Positions 1 to 9,457 are shown, counted from the stretch's first letter. The stretch: 64,000 nucleotides of DNA from Francisella frigiditurris (GCF_001880225.1 NZ_CP009654.1:1240001-1304000), one strand, 5' to 3'. Notes: generated by a model not told the origin, from the sequence alone. Made by a program: numbers and translations.

Positions 1-191
1 AGAAAATCTCTGATATAAGATTCGGAGAAGATTTAGAAGTATTAGCAATAATGAGAGATAATATTCCAGTATTTAGCCCAGAGAATATTGTTCTACAAAA
101 TGAAGATAGAGTCTTAATAGAGGCTAGAAGCTCTCAAGCATTTAATTCATTAGAACGACTATTTCAGGTTATGCCATTATATATTGCTTAA
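1..191 (+). CDS. 3' end of a protein with a TrkA-C (RCK-C)-like domain
   Basis: The reading frame is open from the window edge to the stop at 189-191 and gives the last 62 residues of a protein. The segment has the look of a TrkA-C/RCK-C regulatory domain: a strand ending in AIMRDN, a proline-containing turn, then a GD-like turn (NEDRVLIEA) and a C-terminal helix. Such domains sit at the C-terminus of potassium or other cation/anion transport proteins and bind small ligands. The parent transporter lies outside the window, so its identity cannot be given. The domain call rests on pattern only. Confidence 0.55.
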   Translation, partial: KISDIRFGEDLEVLAIMRDNIPVFSPENIVLQNEDRVLIEARSSQAFNSLERLFQVMPLYIA

Positions 192-269
192 GGATATTAT
201 TTAATTGATAAGGTTTTAGACATAAAGTATTATTGATTCATGTAAGGTTTTACTTTTCAATGAGTGCGG

Positions 270-1697
270 ATGTCTTCAAAACTAAATTCAAATAAAGAAA
301 CCATTGGCCTTATCCTCTTAGTTCTCCTTATGACAGGAGCTATTGATAATATCAGAAATTTACCTCTTACAGCTACTTCAGGAACATATATATTTTTCTT
401 TTTTGGAATAGCTATCATCTTATTTCTACTTCCAGTAGCTTTAGTATCAGCTGAGATGACAGCTACATATACTGGCAAAGGAGAAGAAGGAGTATATGGT
501 TGGGTGAAAAAAGCTTTTGGTCCTAATGTGGCAATGGTTGCAATATGGTTTCAGTGGATAAATACACTAATATGGTTTCCAAGTATCTTAACATTTATCG
601 CTGGAACTGTAGCTCTATTAGTTAATCCTTCATTAGCTCAAAATATGAAATATACAGCCGTTTTTATAACTATTACATTTTGGGTATTGACAATAATCAA
701 TTTAAAAGGTTTGAGAGTATCTGCAATATTTGCCAGTGCTTGTACTTTTTTTGGAATGATTTTACCAATGGTTTTAATAGTGTTATTTGCTCTTGCATGG
801 CTGATACTTGGAAATCCTATATATATTCATTTTGAGCCAGGAACATTAGTTCCAAGCCTTACTTCTTCTGAGTCTTGGATGGGATTAACTGGAATTATTG
901 CATCATTTCTAGGTCTTGAATTAGCAACTGTACATATAAGAAAAGTTAGAAATGCTAGAAAAACTTTTCCTTTAGCACTTTTAATAGCTTCCGTATTTAT
1001 GGTACTTACTATGATTTTGGGGGCTTTAGCTGTATCTATGATTTTTCCTTTAGATCAAATAGATGTGGTAAATGGCGCGGTAAAATCATTTAGTATCTTT
1101 TTAGATACTTTTGGCTTAAGTAATTTCTTCTATATTTTAGTTGTTATGATTTTTATAGGCTCTTTAGGGTCTATGATAAATTGGATAATTTCTCCAGCAA
1201 GAGGTCTTTTACAAGCGGCAGATGACCACTTCCTACCAGAATGGTTAGATAAAAAAAACAAACATGATGTTCCTAGTAATATTTTAATATTACAAGCAAT
1301 AATTATGACTGTCGTATGTTCTGCCATAACTCTTGTACCATCAGTTCAAGCATATTATTTTTTACTTACTGTTATTAGCACACAAATATATTCTATGATG
1401 TATATGCTAATGTTTTTCGCAGCAATGAAATTAAAACTACAATCAGATAATGAAATCATTGATGCAAACTTCAAAATACCCGGCGGTAAAGTAGGTATGT
1501 CTACCATATGTATCTTGGGAATATTAGGTACAGCTCTATGTGTAATAGTGGGCTTTGTTCCACCAGATAACATGTATGCTTCCGCAACAGAGTTTGTCCC
1601 TAAACTATTAGCTTGTTTAACTATAACAATACTGCCAGTATTATTTTTTCATTATTATAGAATTAACGCTGTTAAAAAAAATAATAATTTGTGTTAA
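270..1697 (+). CDS. gadC: APC-superfamily amino acid permease, GadC-like (glutamate/GABA antiporter family)
   Basis: A 475-residue polytopic inner-membrane protein with about 12 hydrophobic helices. The N-terminal part (MTGAIDNIRNLP, then SAEMTATYTGKGEEGVYGWV and a WFQWINTLIWFP helix) is typical of the GadC/YjeM branch of the APC superfamily, which exchanges glutamate for GABA or related amino acids. In Francisella a GadC homologue is known to matter for glutamate uptake and oxidative-stress resistance in the phagosome. A GTG two codons upstream (264) could also start the frame; the ATG at 270 has GAG five bases before it and is preferred. The exact substrate is inferred from family, not shown. 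Confidence 0.72.
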   Translation: MSSKLNSNKETIGLILLVLLMTGAIDNIRNLPLTATSGTYIFFFFGIAIILFLLPVALVSAEMTATYTGKGEEGVYGWVKKAFGPNVAMVAIWFQWINTLIWFPSILTFIAGTVALLVNPSLAQNMKYTAVFITITFWVLTIINLKGLRVSAIFASACTFFGMILPMVLIVLFALAWLILGNPIYIHFEPGTLVPSLTSSESWMGLTGIIASFLGLELATVHIRKVRNARKTFPLALLIASVFMVLTMILGALAVSMIFPLDQIDVVNGAVKSFSIFLDTFGLSNFFYILVVMIFIGSLGSMINWIISPARGLLQAADDHFLPEWLDKKNKHDVPSNILILQAIIMTVVCSAITLVPSVQAYYFLLTVISTQIYSMMYMLMFFAAMKLKLQSDNEIIDANFKIPGGKVGMSTICILGILGTALCVIVGFVPPDNMYASATEFVPKLLACLTITILPVLFFHYYRINAVKKNNNLC

Positions 1698-1733
1698 AGT
1701 CTCTCCATTCTATATTAATAAAGGAGACTTATA

Positions 1734-2660
1734 ATGTTCGAATCTTTATTAATATTCATAGCTTTACTTATTGGTTACTTTTTTATTCCTTTAAAAAATA
1801 AACATATTGGTTTAGTTAATAAGCTTATAGATTTACAAGTTATTCTTATAATAGCTATTATGGGTTATAACTTTAGTATTTTCACAAAAAATAATGATGT
1901 TATTTTCAAGGTTATAAACTTAAGTTTAGTTTATACAGTTATTATATTTTTAACTAATATAATAGCCCTATTTATTTTATGTAACATAAATAAAAATCTT
2001 AAACAAAAATATATAAAAAATAATGTAAGTGATAGCTCTGGATTAACTAACAGATTTATATTAATAATAAAGTCTTCAAAATATATTCTATATCTAATAT
2101 TTGGATATATTTTAGGTGAAATATTTAATATAAAAATAACTAACTATTTAGATAATATAGTATTTATAATATTGATCTCCTTGATGTTTACTATCGGAGC
2201 ACAGCTAAAGTTAGAAGAAATTCCTCTCTCTAGAATTATAAAAAACAAAGATGCTTTTATAATATCTATAGTAGTAATTTTAGCATCAATCTTACCAGCT
2301 TTATTTGTTCCTTTATTTTTGCCGATTTCTATAAAAGAAAGTGTAATGATAAGTTCAGGTCTTGGCTGGTACTCTTTATCAGGAGTTCTTAATTCAAACT
2401 TTATTGGAGAATATTATGGAATAGCAACTTTTCTAATTGATTTCATTAGAGAGGTTATAGCAATTGCTTTGATTCCAATAGTTAAAAAATATCTCTCTAT
2501 TGAAATGGTTGGATATTCAGCAAACACAGCTATGGACTTTTCATTACCTGTAATAAAAGATACTCATGGTATGGAAATAGTCCCATTAGCAATATCTGTT
2601 GGTCTAATAATGGCACTAATGACCCCAACACTTTTAGTATTAGAAAATATGCTTCTTTAA
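1734..2660 (+). CDS. lysO: LysO-family lysine exporter-like membrane protein
   Basis: A 308-residue integral membrane protein with about eight hydrophobic segments. The motif SGLGWYSLSG at residues 208-217, followed by the FIREV and GYSANTAMDFSLP elements, matches the LysO (DUF340/YbjE) family, whose E. coli member exports L-lysine and its toxic analogue. AAGGAG lies about nine bases before the ATG. It follows the permease gene by 36 bp and is probably co-transcribed, giving an uptake and an export protein for amino acids side by side. The substrate is inferred. It converges on infA. Confidence 0.75.
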   Translation: MFESLLIFIALLIGYFFIPLKNKHIGLVNKLIDLQVILIIAIMGYNFSIFTKNNDVIFKVINLSLVYTVIIFLTNIIALFILCNINKNLKQKYIKNNVSDSSGLTNRFILIIKSSKYILYLIFGYILGEIFNIKITNYLDNIVFIILISLMFTIGAQLKLEEIPLSRIIKNKDAFIISIVVILASILPALFVPLFLPISIKESVMISSGLGWYSLSGVLNSNFIGEYYGIATFLIDFIREVIAIALIPIVKKYLSIEMVGYSANTAMDFSLPVIKDTHGMEIVPLAISVGLIMALMTPTLLVLENMLL

Positions 2661-2683
2661 AAGAGAAAATTAAAAGATATAAA

Positions 2684-2902
2684 TTATTTACTACGGAATT
2701 TGATACGGCCTTTTGTTAGATCATAAGGAGTTATTTCTACAACCACTTTGTCACCTGTTAATATACGGATATAGTTTTTTCTCATCTTACCTGAGATATG
2801 AGCTGTTACAATATGCCCATTCTCAAGCTCTACTCTAAACATTGTATTTGGAAGAGCTTCTAAAACAACACCTTCCATTTCTATGCAATCTTCTTTTGCC
2901 AT
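2684..2902 (-). CDS. infA: Translation initiation factor IF-1
   Basis: Encodes 72 residues starting [11 protein letters not shown], the normal length and N-terminus of IF-1, an OB-fold protein that occupies the ribosomal A site during initiation. The conserved block [20 protein letters not shown] and the ending TKGRIKFR are present. The frame runs 11 codons further upstream to another ATG (2935), but that extension has no family counterpart, so the ATG at 2902 is chosen; AGGAGT lies about 13 bases upstream of it. The gene stands alone, convergent with lysO and divergent from the TauE-like gene. Confidence 0.96.
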   Translation of the reverse strand: MAKEDCIEMEGVVLEALPNTMFRVELENGHIVTAHISGKMRKNYIRILTGDKVVVEITPYDLTKGRIKFRSK

Positions 2903-3035
2903 ATTTTTATATAATACTCCTAAATAATTGAACAAGCATATTCTAAACTATTTATAACAAAACTTAAACCTTTAAAGAAATTTGCTTTTAACTTATACTA
3001 AAGAATTAGATAATCAATAAAAATGAGTAGAGAAA

Positions 3036-3872
3036 TTGACAAACATTTTTTTATTTGATTTTTTAATATTTATAGTTTCAATTGTCGGGGGCTTTTTAGG
3101 CTCTATGGTTGGACTTGGTGGAGCAGCTATAATTACTCCTTTTTTAGTAGTATTTATGGGTGTTAATGTGCATCATGCAATGGGTGCAGCCTTATTATCT
3201 ATAATATGTACATCAACAGCAAGCTCAATTGTCTCTATGAAAAGCCATGGTTTGACTAAAGAAAAATTAGGTATATTTTTAGCTTTGGCAACTTCAGTAG
3301 GAGCAATATTTGGAGCAAAAGTTTCTATCATGATAAATGTAGAAAGTCTTTCTTTAATATATGCGCTGATATTAATAACAATGGCCATATTAAGCCTATC
3401 TAGAAACAAATCAGATTTTGGAGATTACTCAAAACCAACCTCAAAATTAGCTTATAAACTTCAACTTGTTGATAGTGTTACTATCCTAAATAAAAAATAT
3501 GATTATAAAGTTTATAATATAGGCCCTGGTTTTATAAGCATGGTGGGAGCTGGTTTTTTATCTGGACTTCTAGGGATTGGAGCTGGTGCTTTTAAAGTTA
3601 TTGGCATGGATAAAATTATGAAGATACCATTTAAAGTCAGTGCTTCCACAAGTAGTTTTATTATGGGATTGACGGCTTTTGCTGGTGCTAGCGCATATTA
3701 CTTTGCAGGATATATAGATCCTATTATAGCTATGCCAATAGCTTTAGGAACCTTAATAGGAGCTACTATAGGTTCTAAAACTATGAGTTTAGTACCTGTT
3801 AGAATTTTAAGATTTATTTTCTTCTTAGTTGTGATTTCCGCAGCTATACAAATGTTATATAAGAGTTTTTAA
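3036..3872 (+). CDS. TauE/SafE-family (TSUP) anion exporter-like permease
   Basis: A 278-residue membrane protein with about eight helices in two related halves. The first half carries GGFLGSMVGLGGAAIITPFL and the second GAGFLSGLLGIGAGAFKV, the paired glycine-rich motif of the TauE/SafE (TSUP) family, which moves sulfite, sulfoacetate or other small anions. The start is a TTG: the only nearby ATG (3023) is in another frame and stops quickly. Its stop overlaps the ATG of the following DUF1634 gene by one base, so the two are translationally coupled. The transported substrate is unknown. Confidence 0.85.
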   Translation: MTNIFLFDFLIFIVSIVGGFLGSMVGLGGAAIITPFLVVFMGVNVHHAMGAALLSIICTSTASSIVSMKSHGLTKEKLGIFLALATSVGAIFGAKVSIMINVESLSLIYALILITMAILSLSRNKSDFGDYSKPTSKLAYKLQLVDSVTILNKKYDYKVYNIGPGFISMVGAGFLSGLLGIGAGAFKVIGMDKIMKIPFKVSASTSSFIMGLTAFAGASAYYFAGYIDPIIAMPIALGTLIGATIGSKTMSLVPVRILRFIFFLVVISAAIQMLYKSF

Positions 3873-4180
3873 TGAATATGGATAAAAATAAAGTTGTAAT
3901 ATTTATATTAAAGTTAAATCTTTGGTTAGCCTTAATTATTTGTTTTATTGGTTTTATAGGACTTTCAATAGAAATTATCCATAATGGAAACTATAGCTAT
4001 ATTTTTGCTGAGAATTTATTTTCTACACATATAATGGAAGCCGGAATTTTATTATTATTAGTAATGCCTATTACTAGAGTTGTTCTAGAATTCATTTTTT
4101 TTATTAAAAATAAGAATTATGAATATATTATTATTTGTTTGTTATTATTTGCTATTGTTGTAGCAAGTATCGTATGTTAG
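3872..4180 (+). CDS. DUF1634-family membrane protein
   Basis: A 102-residue protein with three predicted membrane helices and the pattern LSIEIIHNGNYSY...IMEAGILLLLVMPITRVVLEF, which fits DUF1634, a family commonly found next to TauE/SafE permeases. The ATG shares one base with the stop codon of the upstream permease gene, so the two almost certainly act together, probably as permease and small accessory subunit. No catalytic motif is visible and no biochemical function is known for the family. Confidence 0.75.
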   Translation: MNMDKNKVVIFILKLNLWLALIICFIGFIGLSIEIIHNGNYSYIFAENLFSTHIMEAGILLLLVMPITRVVLEFIFFIKNKNYEYIIICLLLFAIVVASIVC

Positions 4181-4262
4181 ATAGAATATTCTAATCAAAA
4201 ATGTTAATATCTTTTTCATTAATTATTGTTTAATGATCTAATAAAAAAGGTTCATATAGACT

Positions 4263-5633
4263 ATGTTTACAAGCTTATCAGAAAGATTACAAGACTCGTT
4301 TAAAAAAATAAAAGGTCAAACTTCACTGACAGAAGAAAATATTAGCTCAGCTTTAAGAGATATCAGAATGTCTCTTTTAGAAGCAGATGTTGCTTTACCT
4401 GTAGTAAAAAAATTCATAGAAAGTCTTAAGGAAAAAGCAATTGGTGAAGAAGTTAGAAAAAGTTTAACTCCTGACCAAACATTTATTTCTTTTGTAAAAA
4501 AAGAAATTGAAAGAGCTTTAGGAGAAGAGTCTTCACCATTAAATTTAAAAACGCAACCTCCAGCAGTTATTCTTATGGCAGGTTTGCAAGGTGCTGGTAA
4601 AACCACATCGACAGCAAAACTAGCTAAATATTTAAGAGACAAAGAAAAGAAAAAGGTGATGGTTGTCAGTGCTGATATTTATCGCCCTGCTGCTATTGAT
4701 CAGTTAAGAACTTTGGCTAATGATTTAGGTATAGATTTTTTTGACTCTAATGTGACTCAGAGACCTGAGTATATTGTTACAGAAGCTATAAAATCAGCAA
4801 AAAGTAAATTAATAGATGTACTTATTGTTGATACAGCTGGTCGATTACATATTGATGAAAATATGATGGATGAGATTAAGCAACTTCACAAAATTGCTAA
4901 TCCAATAGAAACACTTTTCACTGTAGATAGTATGACTGGTCAAGATGCTGCTGTAACAGCAAAAGCATTCAATGATGCTCTAGAGCTTACTGGTGTTATT
5001 TTGACGAAGACTGATGGTGATGCTAGAGGTGGTGCCGCATTATCTATTAGAGAAATAACAGGTAAGCCTATAAAATTTTTAGGAACTGGTGAAAAAACTG
5101 AAGCTTTAGAACCTTTCCATCCAGAAAGAGTCGCTTCTAGAATTCTTGGAATGGGTGATGTATTAAGCCTTATAGAAAGTATAGAAGAGAAGACTGAAAA
5201 AGAAGCTGCTCAAAAATTAACTAAGAAATTAAAAAGCGGCAAAAATTTTGACCTTGAAGACTTTAAAAATCAAATATCTCAAATGAAAAATATGGGTGGT
5301 GTTGGCTCTATAATGGCTAAACTACCAAATATGCCTAACTTACCAGGTAATATTGGCGATGATATGTTTAAAAAAATTGAGGCTATGATAGACTCTATGA
5401 CACCATATGAGAGAAGAAATCCTGATCTTATTAAGAATAGTAGAAAACAAAGAATCGTAGCTGGTTCAGGCACTACTGTTCAAGATTTGAATAAACTTCT
5501 TAAACAACACTCTCAAATGAAAAAAATGATGAAGAGTGTTATAGGTAAAAAAGGCGGAATGGCAAATATGATGAAACGCATGTCTGCTATGCAGGGTATG
5601 GGTAATATGCCTGGTTTGTTTGGTAGAAAATAA
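4263..5633 (+). CDS. ffh: Signal recognition particle protein Ffh
   Basis: Encodes 456 residues in the standard NG-M layout. The N domain covers about residues 1-95. The SRP GTPase follows with P-loop GLQGAGKT at 107-114, DTAGRLH and TKTDGDARGGAAL. The C-terminal M domain (about 300-456) is rich in methionine (MKKMMK, MANMMKRMSAMQGMG) and binds 4.5S RNA and signal sequences. Ffh targets nascent inner-membrane proteins to FtsY and SecYEG. The length is normal. It is followed 27 bp later by the DAHP synthase gene. The 4.5S RNA gene was not seen in the window. Confidence 0.97.
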   Translation: MFTSLSERLQDSFKKIKGQTSLTEENISSALRDIRMSLLEADVALPVVKKFIESLKEKAIGEEVRKSLTPDQTFISFVKKEIERALGEESSPLNLKTQPPAVILMAGLQGAGKTTSTAKLAKYLRDKEKKKVMVVSADIYRPAAIDQLRTLANDLGIDFFDSNVTQRPEYIVTEAIKSAKSKLIDVLIVDTAGRLHIDENMMDEIKQLHKIANPIETLFTVDSMTGQDAAVTAKAFNDALELTGVILTKTDGDARGGAALSIREITGKPIKFLGTGEKTEALEPFHPERVASRILGMGDVLSLIESIEEKTEKEAAQKLTKKLKSGKNFDLEDFKNQISQMKNMGGVGSIMAKLPNMPNLPGNIGDDMFKKIEAMIDSMTPYERRNPDLIKNSRKQRIVAGSGTTVQDLNKLLKQHSQMKKMMKSVIGKKGGMANMMKRMSAMQGMGNMPGLFGRK

Positions 5634-5660
5634 GTAATAACTATAGGAATATCAGAATCA

Positions 5661-6731
5661 ATGATAGGTGATAAAAATTTTGATAAAGTTTCGAATATAA
5701 ATATAAAAAAGGAAAAAGTATTGATTCCTGCAGAAGTTCTAATTCAAGAAATACCTCTATTAAAAACTTCTTTTGAAACAGTTAGAAAATCTCGTAAAGA
5801 AATAGCTGAAGTTATTCATGGTAAAGATGATCGAGTAGTTGTTGTAGTTGGACCATGTTCTATTCACGATACAGATGCAGCTATTGAATATGCAACTAAA
5901 TTAAAAAAAGAAGTTAAAAAATTCCATAAAGAAATTGTGATTGTTATGAGAGTATATTTTGAAAAACCTCGTACAACAATTGGTTGGAAAGGATTTGTAA
6001 ATGATCCAGATCTTAATAATTCATACAATATAAATAAAGGATTACGTCTTGCTCGTTCTCTTCTTTCTGAAATTACCAGTATGGGACTACCTTGTGCTAC
6101 AGAGTTCTTAGATGTAATTACTCCACAATATTTCGCTGAATTAATTTCTTGGGGCGCCATTGGTGCTAGAACTGTTGAAAGCCAAGTACATAGAGAGCTT
6201 GCTTCTGGTTTATCTGCTCCTATAGGTTTTAAAAATGCTACTAATGGAGATATTCAAGTAGCTGTTGATGCTGTTAAATCTGCAACTTACCCTCATCACT
6301 TCTTAAGCACTACAAAATCAGGCTCTACTGCTATATTTGAAACAAAAGGTAACCAGAATGGACATATAATCCTTCGTGGAGGAGCTACTGGACCTAACTT
6401 TAGTAAAGAGTATGTTGATGAGTGTGTTGCTAAATTAAAGAAAGCTGATATAGATACTAAAATCATGATTGACTGTAGTCATGGAAATAGTAGAAAAGAC
6501 CATAAAAAACAGAAAGATGTTTTAGCTGATATTTGTAAGCAAATTGAAAATGGTAGAGATGTTTTTGGTATTATGATAGAAAGTAACTTAGTTGCTGGTA
6601 ACCAAGACATTAATAAAAAACCTTTAGAATACGGAAAAAGCGTAACTGATGCATGCGTAAACTTTGATGAAACTCTAGAAATGCTGCAAATGCTTTCTGA
6701 TGCTGTTAAAGCTAGGAGATCTAATAAGTAG
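5661..6731 (+). CDS. aroG: 3-deoxy-7-phosphoheptulonate synthase (class I DAHP synthase)
   Basis: Encodes 356 residues. The protein condenses phosphoenolpyruvate with erythrose 4-phosphate, the first step of the shikimate pathway. Class I AroFGH signatures are present: VVGPCSIHD near the start, MRVYFEKPRTTIGWKG, GARTVESQVHRELASGLSAPIGFKN, and CSHGNSRKDH late in the protein. Whether it responds to Phe, Tyr or Trp cannot be told by eye, so the aroG symbol is used in the broad sense. The stop at 6729-6731 shares a base with a GTG that opens a broken gene for a secreted protein. Confidence 0.92.
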   Translation: MIGDKNFDKVSNINIKKEKVLIPAEVLIQEIPLLKTSFETVRKSRKEIAEVIHGKDDRVVVVVGPCSIHDTDAAIEYATKLKKEVKKFHKEIVIVMRVYFEKPRTTIGWKGFVNDPDLNNSYNINKGLRLARSLLSEITSMGLPCATEFLDVITPQYFAELISWGAIGARTVESQVHRELASGLSAPIGFKNATNGDIQVAVDAVKSATYPHHFLSTTKSGSTAIFETKGNQNGHIILRGGATGPNFSKEYVDECVAKLKKADIDTKIMIDCSHGNSRKDHKKQKDVLADICKQIENGRDVFGIMIESNLVAGNQDINKKPLEYGKSVTDACVNFDETLEMLQMLSDAVKARRSNK

Positions 6732-6978
6732 TGAAAAAAGATAAAATCTTTTTTCTTCCAAGTTTCTTTATTTATCAATTAGCTTTAGCTGATTACTCTC
6801 ATATAGAACTATTTCCTTATCAATATTCAACCTATACTATCAGGGGAAAGATAAGGAGATAAATGAGCATTTTTCAAATATAGCATATGGTACTATGAAT
6901 ATTGCTAGTAATGCGGATTTGGTATCTAGTCGGAATACGTTAGTAAATAGACAGTATAAATTTAAAAACTTATCATAA
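6731..6978 (+). pseudogene. 5' fragment of a broken outer-membrane or secreted protein gene
   Basis: A GTG at 6731 opens a frame with a clear signal peptide (MKKDKIFF..., hydrophobic core, then LALA before DYSHIELF). This frame closes about 45 codons in. The next frame continues the protein-like text (YQGKDKEINEHF, then NIASNADLVSSRNTLV and YKFKNLS) to a stop at 6976, so one frameshift lies near 6838-6845. The rest of the gene is missing here. A frame ending in a beta-barrel-like C-terminus resumes at 10274, beyond the mobile module, and is probably the other end of the same gene. The gene appears dead. Confidence 0.55.
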
Positions 6979-7012
6979 TCTCTTATTATAAAAGATTTAC
7001 AGCCTCTTCAAG

Positions 7013-8536
7013 TTAAACTAATAAATTCTTTAAAACATATGTAGATATTTCTATATCTTTCCCTAATAGAAATAACCTATCCAGTTTTAAATTATTATCT
7101 AATTCTCTATGTATTAAATGAATAATATCGTTATTATTTTTTATTTCTGTTATAAAGATATTAAGATAGTTAGATAAAATTATTAAAAACTGAGAACTAA
7201 AATTTAAATTCCTAATAAACTCAGATAAAAAATCATTTATTGTTACATAGCATATATATGCACTGTCTTCAGATAAATTTGTTATCATGTTTTGTAAATT
7301 GATTATACTTTCGTAATCTTTATCTTGTGCGGAACTTATAGATAAAAAGTCTCCCAAGCTTAAACGGATAGCTGTTAATATACTCGATATCATCGTGTAG
7401 TATATATCATTATTCTTTAAAGCAGATGTTATATCTAGAACTGACTTTCTATTTATATGGAACCTTGCAGGTATATTTTTCTTAGATTTAAATAACCTTA
7501 CTAAATAATTAGATTTTTCATTATATCTATTAAGTACTCTCTTCGAATAACCATTTGGTTTAATTAAAAGCTTAGTATCCATATATTCAGCATAAGTTGT
7601 TTGATTGATATAGTCACGATATTTCGAACTAATCCCTATTAAATTCTTAGGGAAATATAAATGATTTCCAAATGATCCGATCATATTAAATAAGATTTCT
7701 AGGTAACAATTTTTTATAAATACAGCTTCATCTGCATAAGCTAACTCAAACATTATCGTCATGTATCTTCCATTCTGCAAGACACACGATCCTTTATAAA
7801 TATATATTTCAAACTTTATACCATCAGATACACTTATATAATTAGGCTTAATAACCTGATCTATACTTTTCGACAAAGCGATCCATATATTTTTATCATC
7901 ATTTAAGTCAGGTATCTCAGATGATATTTGTAACTTTGTTGAACTATTTGATAAAACTTGAGATGTATTATTTATTTTAATGTCATTAATACTGCTCACT
8001 TCAAGGTATTGAGGTAAATTAGTATATTTAGCATACTTTTTCAATTGCCCCTTATCGAACAGAATATTTATTATGTTAAATTTATTTCCAAATAAATCAT
8101 TATCAATATTTAGTTCTATACTCCGATTATGATAAATACTATTCAATGCTATATTCAATTTTAATGAAACTTGTAATTCAAATGTATATCCTTCTTTATC
8201 AATATAGCTTGATGTATTAATTTCAGAGAAATCGTAATATTCTTTATATAATCCTTTACATATATGATTATTTGTATCTATATATATTCCTGCCATCCAT
8301 GAACAAACATCATCATTTAACCAAAACCATCTTTTCTCGTATCCTTCATTTGTCTTGACATATCCAAGAATTATGGGAGTAGGTCCTTTGTAAAATATAC
8401 ATAAATCTTGTAAAAGATAAAAATTATATATAGATTCATTAATATTTAAGAGATTATCTTTTGAATTATATTTATTAAATAAGAATATTAATTGATTTTT
8501 GTATTTATTATAGTTTTCACTATTAACTGTAATCAT
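7013..8536 (-). CDS. Uncharacterised 507-residue passenger protein coupled to a resolvase gene
   Basis: A 507-residue soluble-looking protein with no signal peptide and no strong membrane helix. I do not recognise a family. Visible text includes PTPIILGYVKTNEGYEKRWFWL near the N-terminus (a block that looks like a strand-rich domain), a serine/asparagine-rich middle, and a mostly helical C-terminal 150 residues rich in Ile, Leu and Asn. Its ATG overlaps the stop of the upstream resolvase gene by four bases (ATGA), so it is translated as the second gene of that pair. The placement suggests transposon cargo. Defence, toxin or surface roles are all possible and none is supported by a motif I can see. 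Confidence 0.7.
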   Translation of the reverse strand: MITVNSENYNKYKNQLIFLFNKYNSKDNLLNINESIYNFYLLQDLCIFYKGPTPIILGYVKTNEGYEKRWFWLNDDVCSWMAGIYIDTNNHICKGLYKEYYDFSEINTSSYIDKEGYTFELQVSLKLNIALNSIYHNRSIELNIDNDLFGNKFNIINILFDKGQLKKYAKYTNLPQYLEVSSINDIKINNTSQVLSNSSTKLQISSEIPDLNDDKNIWIALSKSIDQVIKPNYISVSDGIKFEIYIYKGSCVLQNGRYMTIMFELAYADEAVFIKNCYLEILFNMIGSFGNHLYFPKNLIGISSKYRDYINQTTYAEYMDTKLLIKPNGYSKRVLNRYNEKSNYLVRLFKSKKNIPARFHINRKSVLDITSALKNNDIYYTMISSILTAIRLSLGDFLSISSAQDKDYESIINLQNMITNLSEDSAYICYVTINDFLSEFIRNLNFSSQFLIILSNYLNIFITEIKNNNDIIHLIHRELDNNLKLDRLFLLGKDIEISTYVLKNLLV

Positions 8537-9147
8537 TTTAGATACAATACCTTTTCAGCATTTTCTCTCAGAGTACCATCCGGAGCCACGTATCTATATA
8601 GTGTTGGTCTTGTAATACTAAGCTTTTTACATAGTTCACTAACCACTGTTTCTTTTTTACTCATAGAAGCCTGAGCCAATCTAATTTGTGATTTAGTTAA
8701 TGTATGTTTTCTACCACCTTTCTTGCCTCTAGCTCTAGCAGATTCCAAACCAGCTTTTGTTCTTTCAATAATCAAGTCTCGTTCAAACTCTGCTAATACA
8801 GCAAAGAATCCAAAAAACATTTTACCAGTTGGTGTTGTTGTATCTATATTAGCACCTTTTCCACTTAGTATTTTTAGACCAATATCTTTATCTGAGAGCT
8901 TTTGAACTAAATTCACTAAATCATGTAGGCTTCTTCCTAATCTACCAAGCTTCCATATAATTAAAGTATCATGTTTTCTTAATGCTTTTATGCAAGCATC
9001 TAAACCTTGTCGTTCAGCTTTTCTACCTGAGCAGTAATCAGAATAGATATTATCACAACTAACACCTGCTTCTATCAAAGCCTCTTTTTGTAAGTCTATA
9101 CTTTGTGATCCATCAGACTTAGAAACTCTCGTATAACCTATTAACAT
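8533..9147 (-). CDS. tnpR: Serine recombinase, Tn3 resolvase/Pin invertase family
   Basis: Encodes 204 residues. The catalytic domain begins LIGYTRVSKSDGSQSID with the nucleophilic serine at residue 9. It contains the active-site block WKLGRLGRSLHDLV, then GKMFFGFFAVLAEFERDLIIERT, and RARGKKGGRK at the start of the DNA-binding part. The last 50 residues form a Hin/resolvase-type helix-turn-helix (VVSELCKKLSITRPTLYRYV). The small size fits resolvases and invertases, not large serine integrases. Divergence from a Tn3 tnpA stub argues for a cointegrate resolvase. The gene looks intact, and the downstream 507-residue gene is translationally coupled. Confidence 0.92.
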   Translation of the reverse strand: MLIGYTRVSKSDGSQSIDLQKEALIEAGVSCDNIYSDYCSGRKAERQGLDACIKALRKHDTLIIWKLGRLGRSLHDLVNLVQKLSDKDIGLKILSGKGANIDTTTPTGKMFFGFFAVLAEFERDLIIERTKAGLESARARGKKGGRKHTLTKSQIRLAQASMSKKETVVSELCKKLSITRPTLYRYVAPDGTLRENAEKVLYLK

Positions 9148-9227
9148 ATTTCTGTTTCACAAACGACCGTTTATTTAACACTATAGAAATTTGCTCTAAA
9201 GATATATTTCTATGTATCATGTAATTT
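9148..9227. promoter_or_regulatory. Intergenic region of a Tn3 module: probable divergent promoters and res site
   Basis: This short AT-rich gap lies between divergent tnpR and tnpA genes, where Tn3-family elements normally carry the res recombination site and both promoters. Short imperfect repeats are visible (TAGAAAT near 9185 and ATTTCTATG near 9208 face each other). I could not define the three resolvase subsites by eye, so the assignment rests mainly on position. Confidence 0.3.
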
Positions 9228-9457
9228 ATGTTATACAAATATATATATATTTTATATAAATTTACACTAGGAATTTATATATCCACTATTGAAAGAACTA
9301 CATACCCTAGATATTCAAATAAAATAAAGATTAAACAAGAAGAGTTGGATGAGTTTTATAGCCTAACCTTTGATGATATTAAGCTAATAAATAAACATAC
9401 AAGAAAAGAGCAGACAAAGCTAAATTTAGCAATTCAATTAAAGACATTTCAAAGTCT
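9228..9457 (+). pseudogene. 5' stub of a Tn3-family transposase gene (tnpA)
   Basis: From about 9288 the frame reads IERTTYPRYSNKI, then QEELDEFYSLTFDDI and KLNLAIQLKTFQSL. This matches the conserved N-terminal domain (DUF4158) of Tn3-family transposases, which begins with a similar ERTAYPRF block and later has LGxAxQLKT. Only about 57 recognisable codons remain before the left inverted repeat of the IS6 element at 9458; the whole DDE catalytic region is gone. The true start is unclear: the ATG at 9228 precedes non-homologous AT-rich text, and an ATA where a start might be expected (near 9282) may be a decayed ATG. Confidence 0.75.

Noticed and set aside
2903-2935. Upstream ATG of infA
   Set aside because: The 11-residue extension is absent from IF-1 proteins and the usual MAKED start follows.
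8533-9147. The serine recombinase as a phase-variation invertase
   Set aside because: No inverted repeats around a promoter were found, and the adjacent tnpA stub fits a Tn3 resolvase better.
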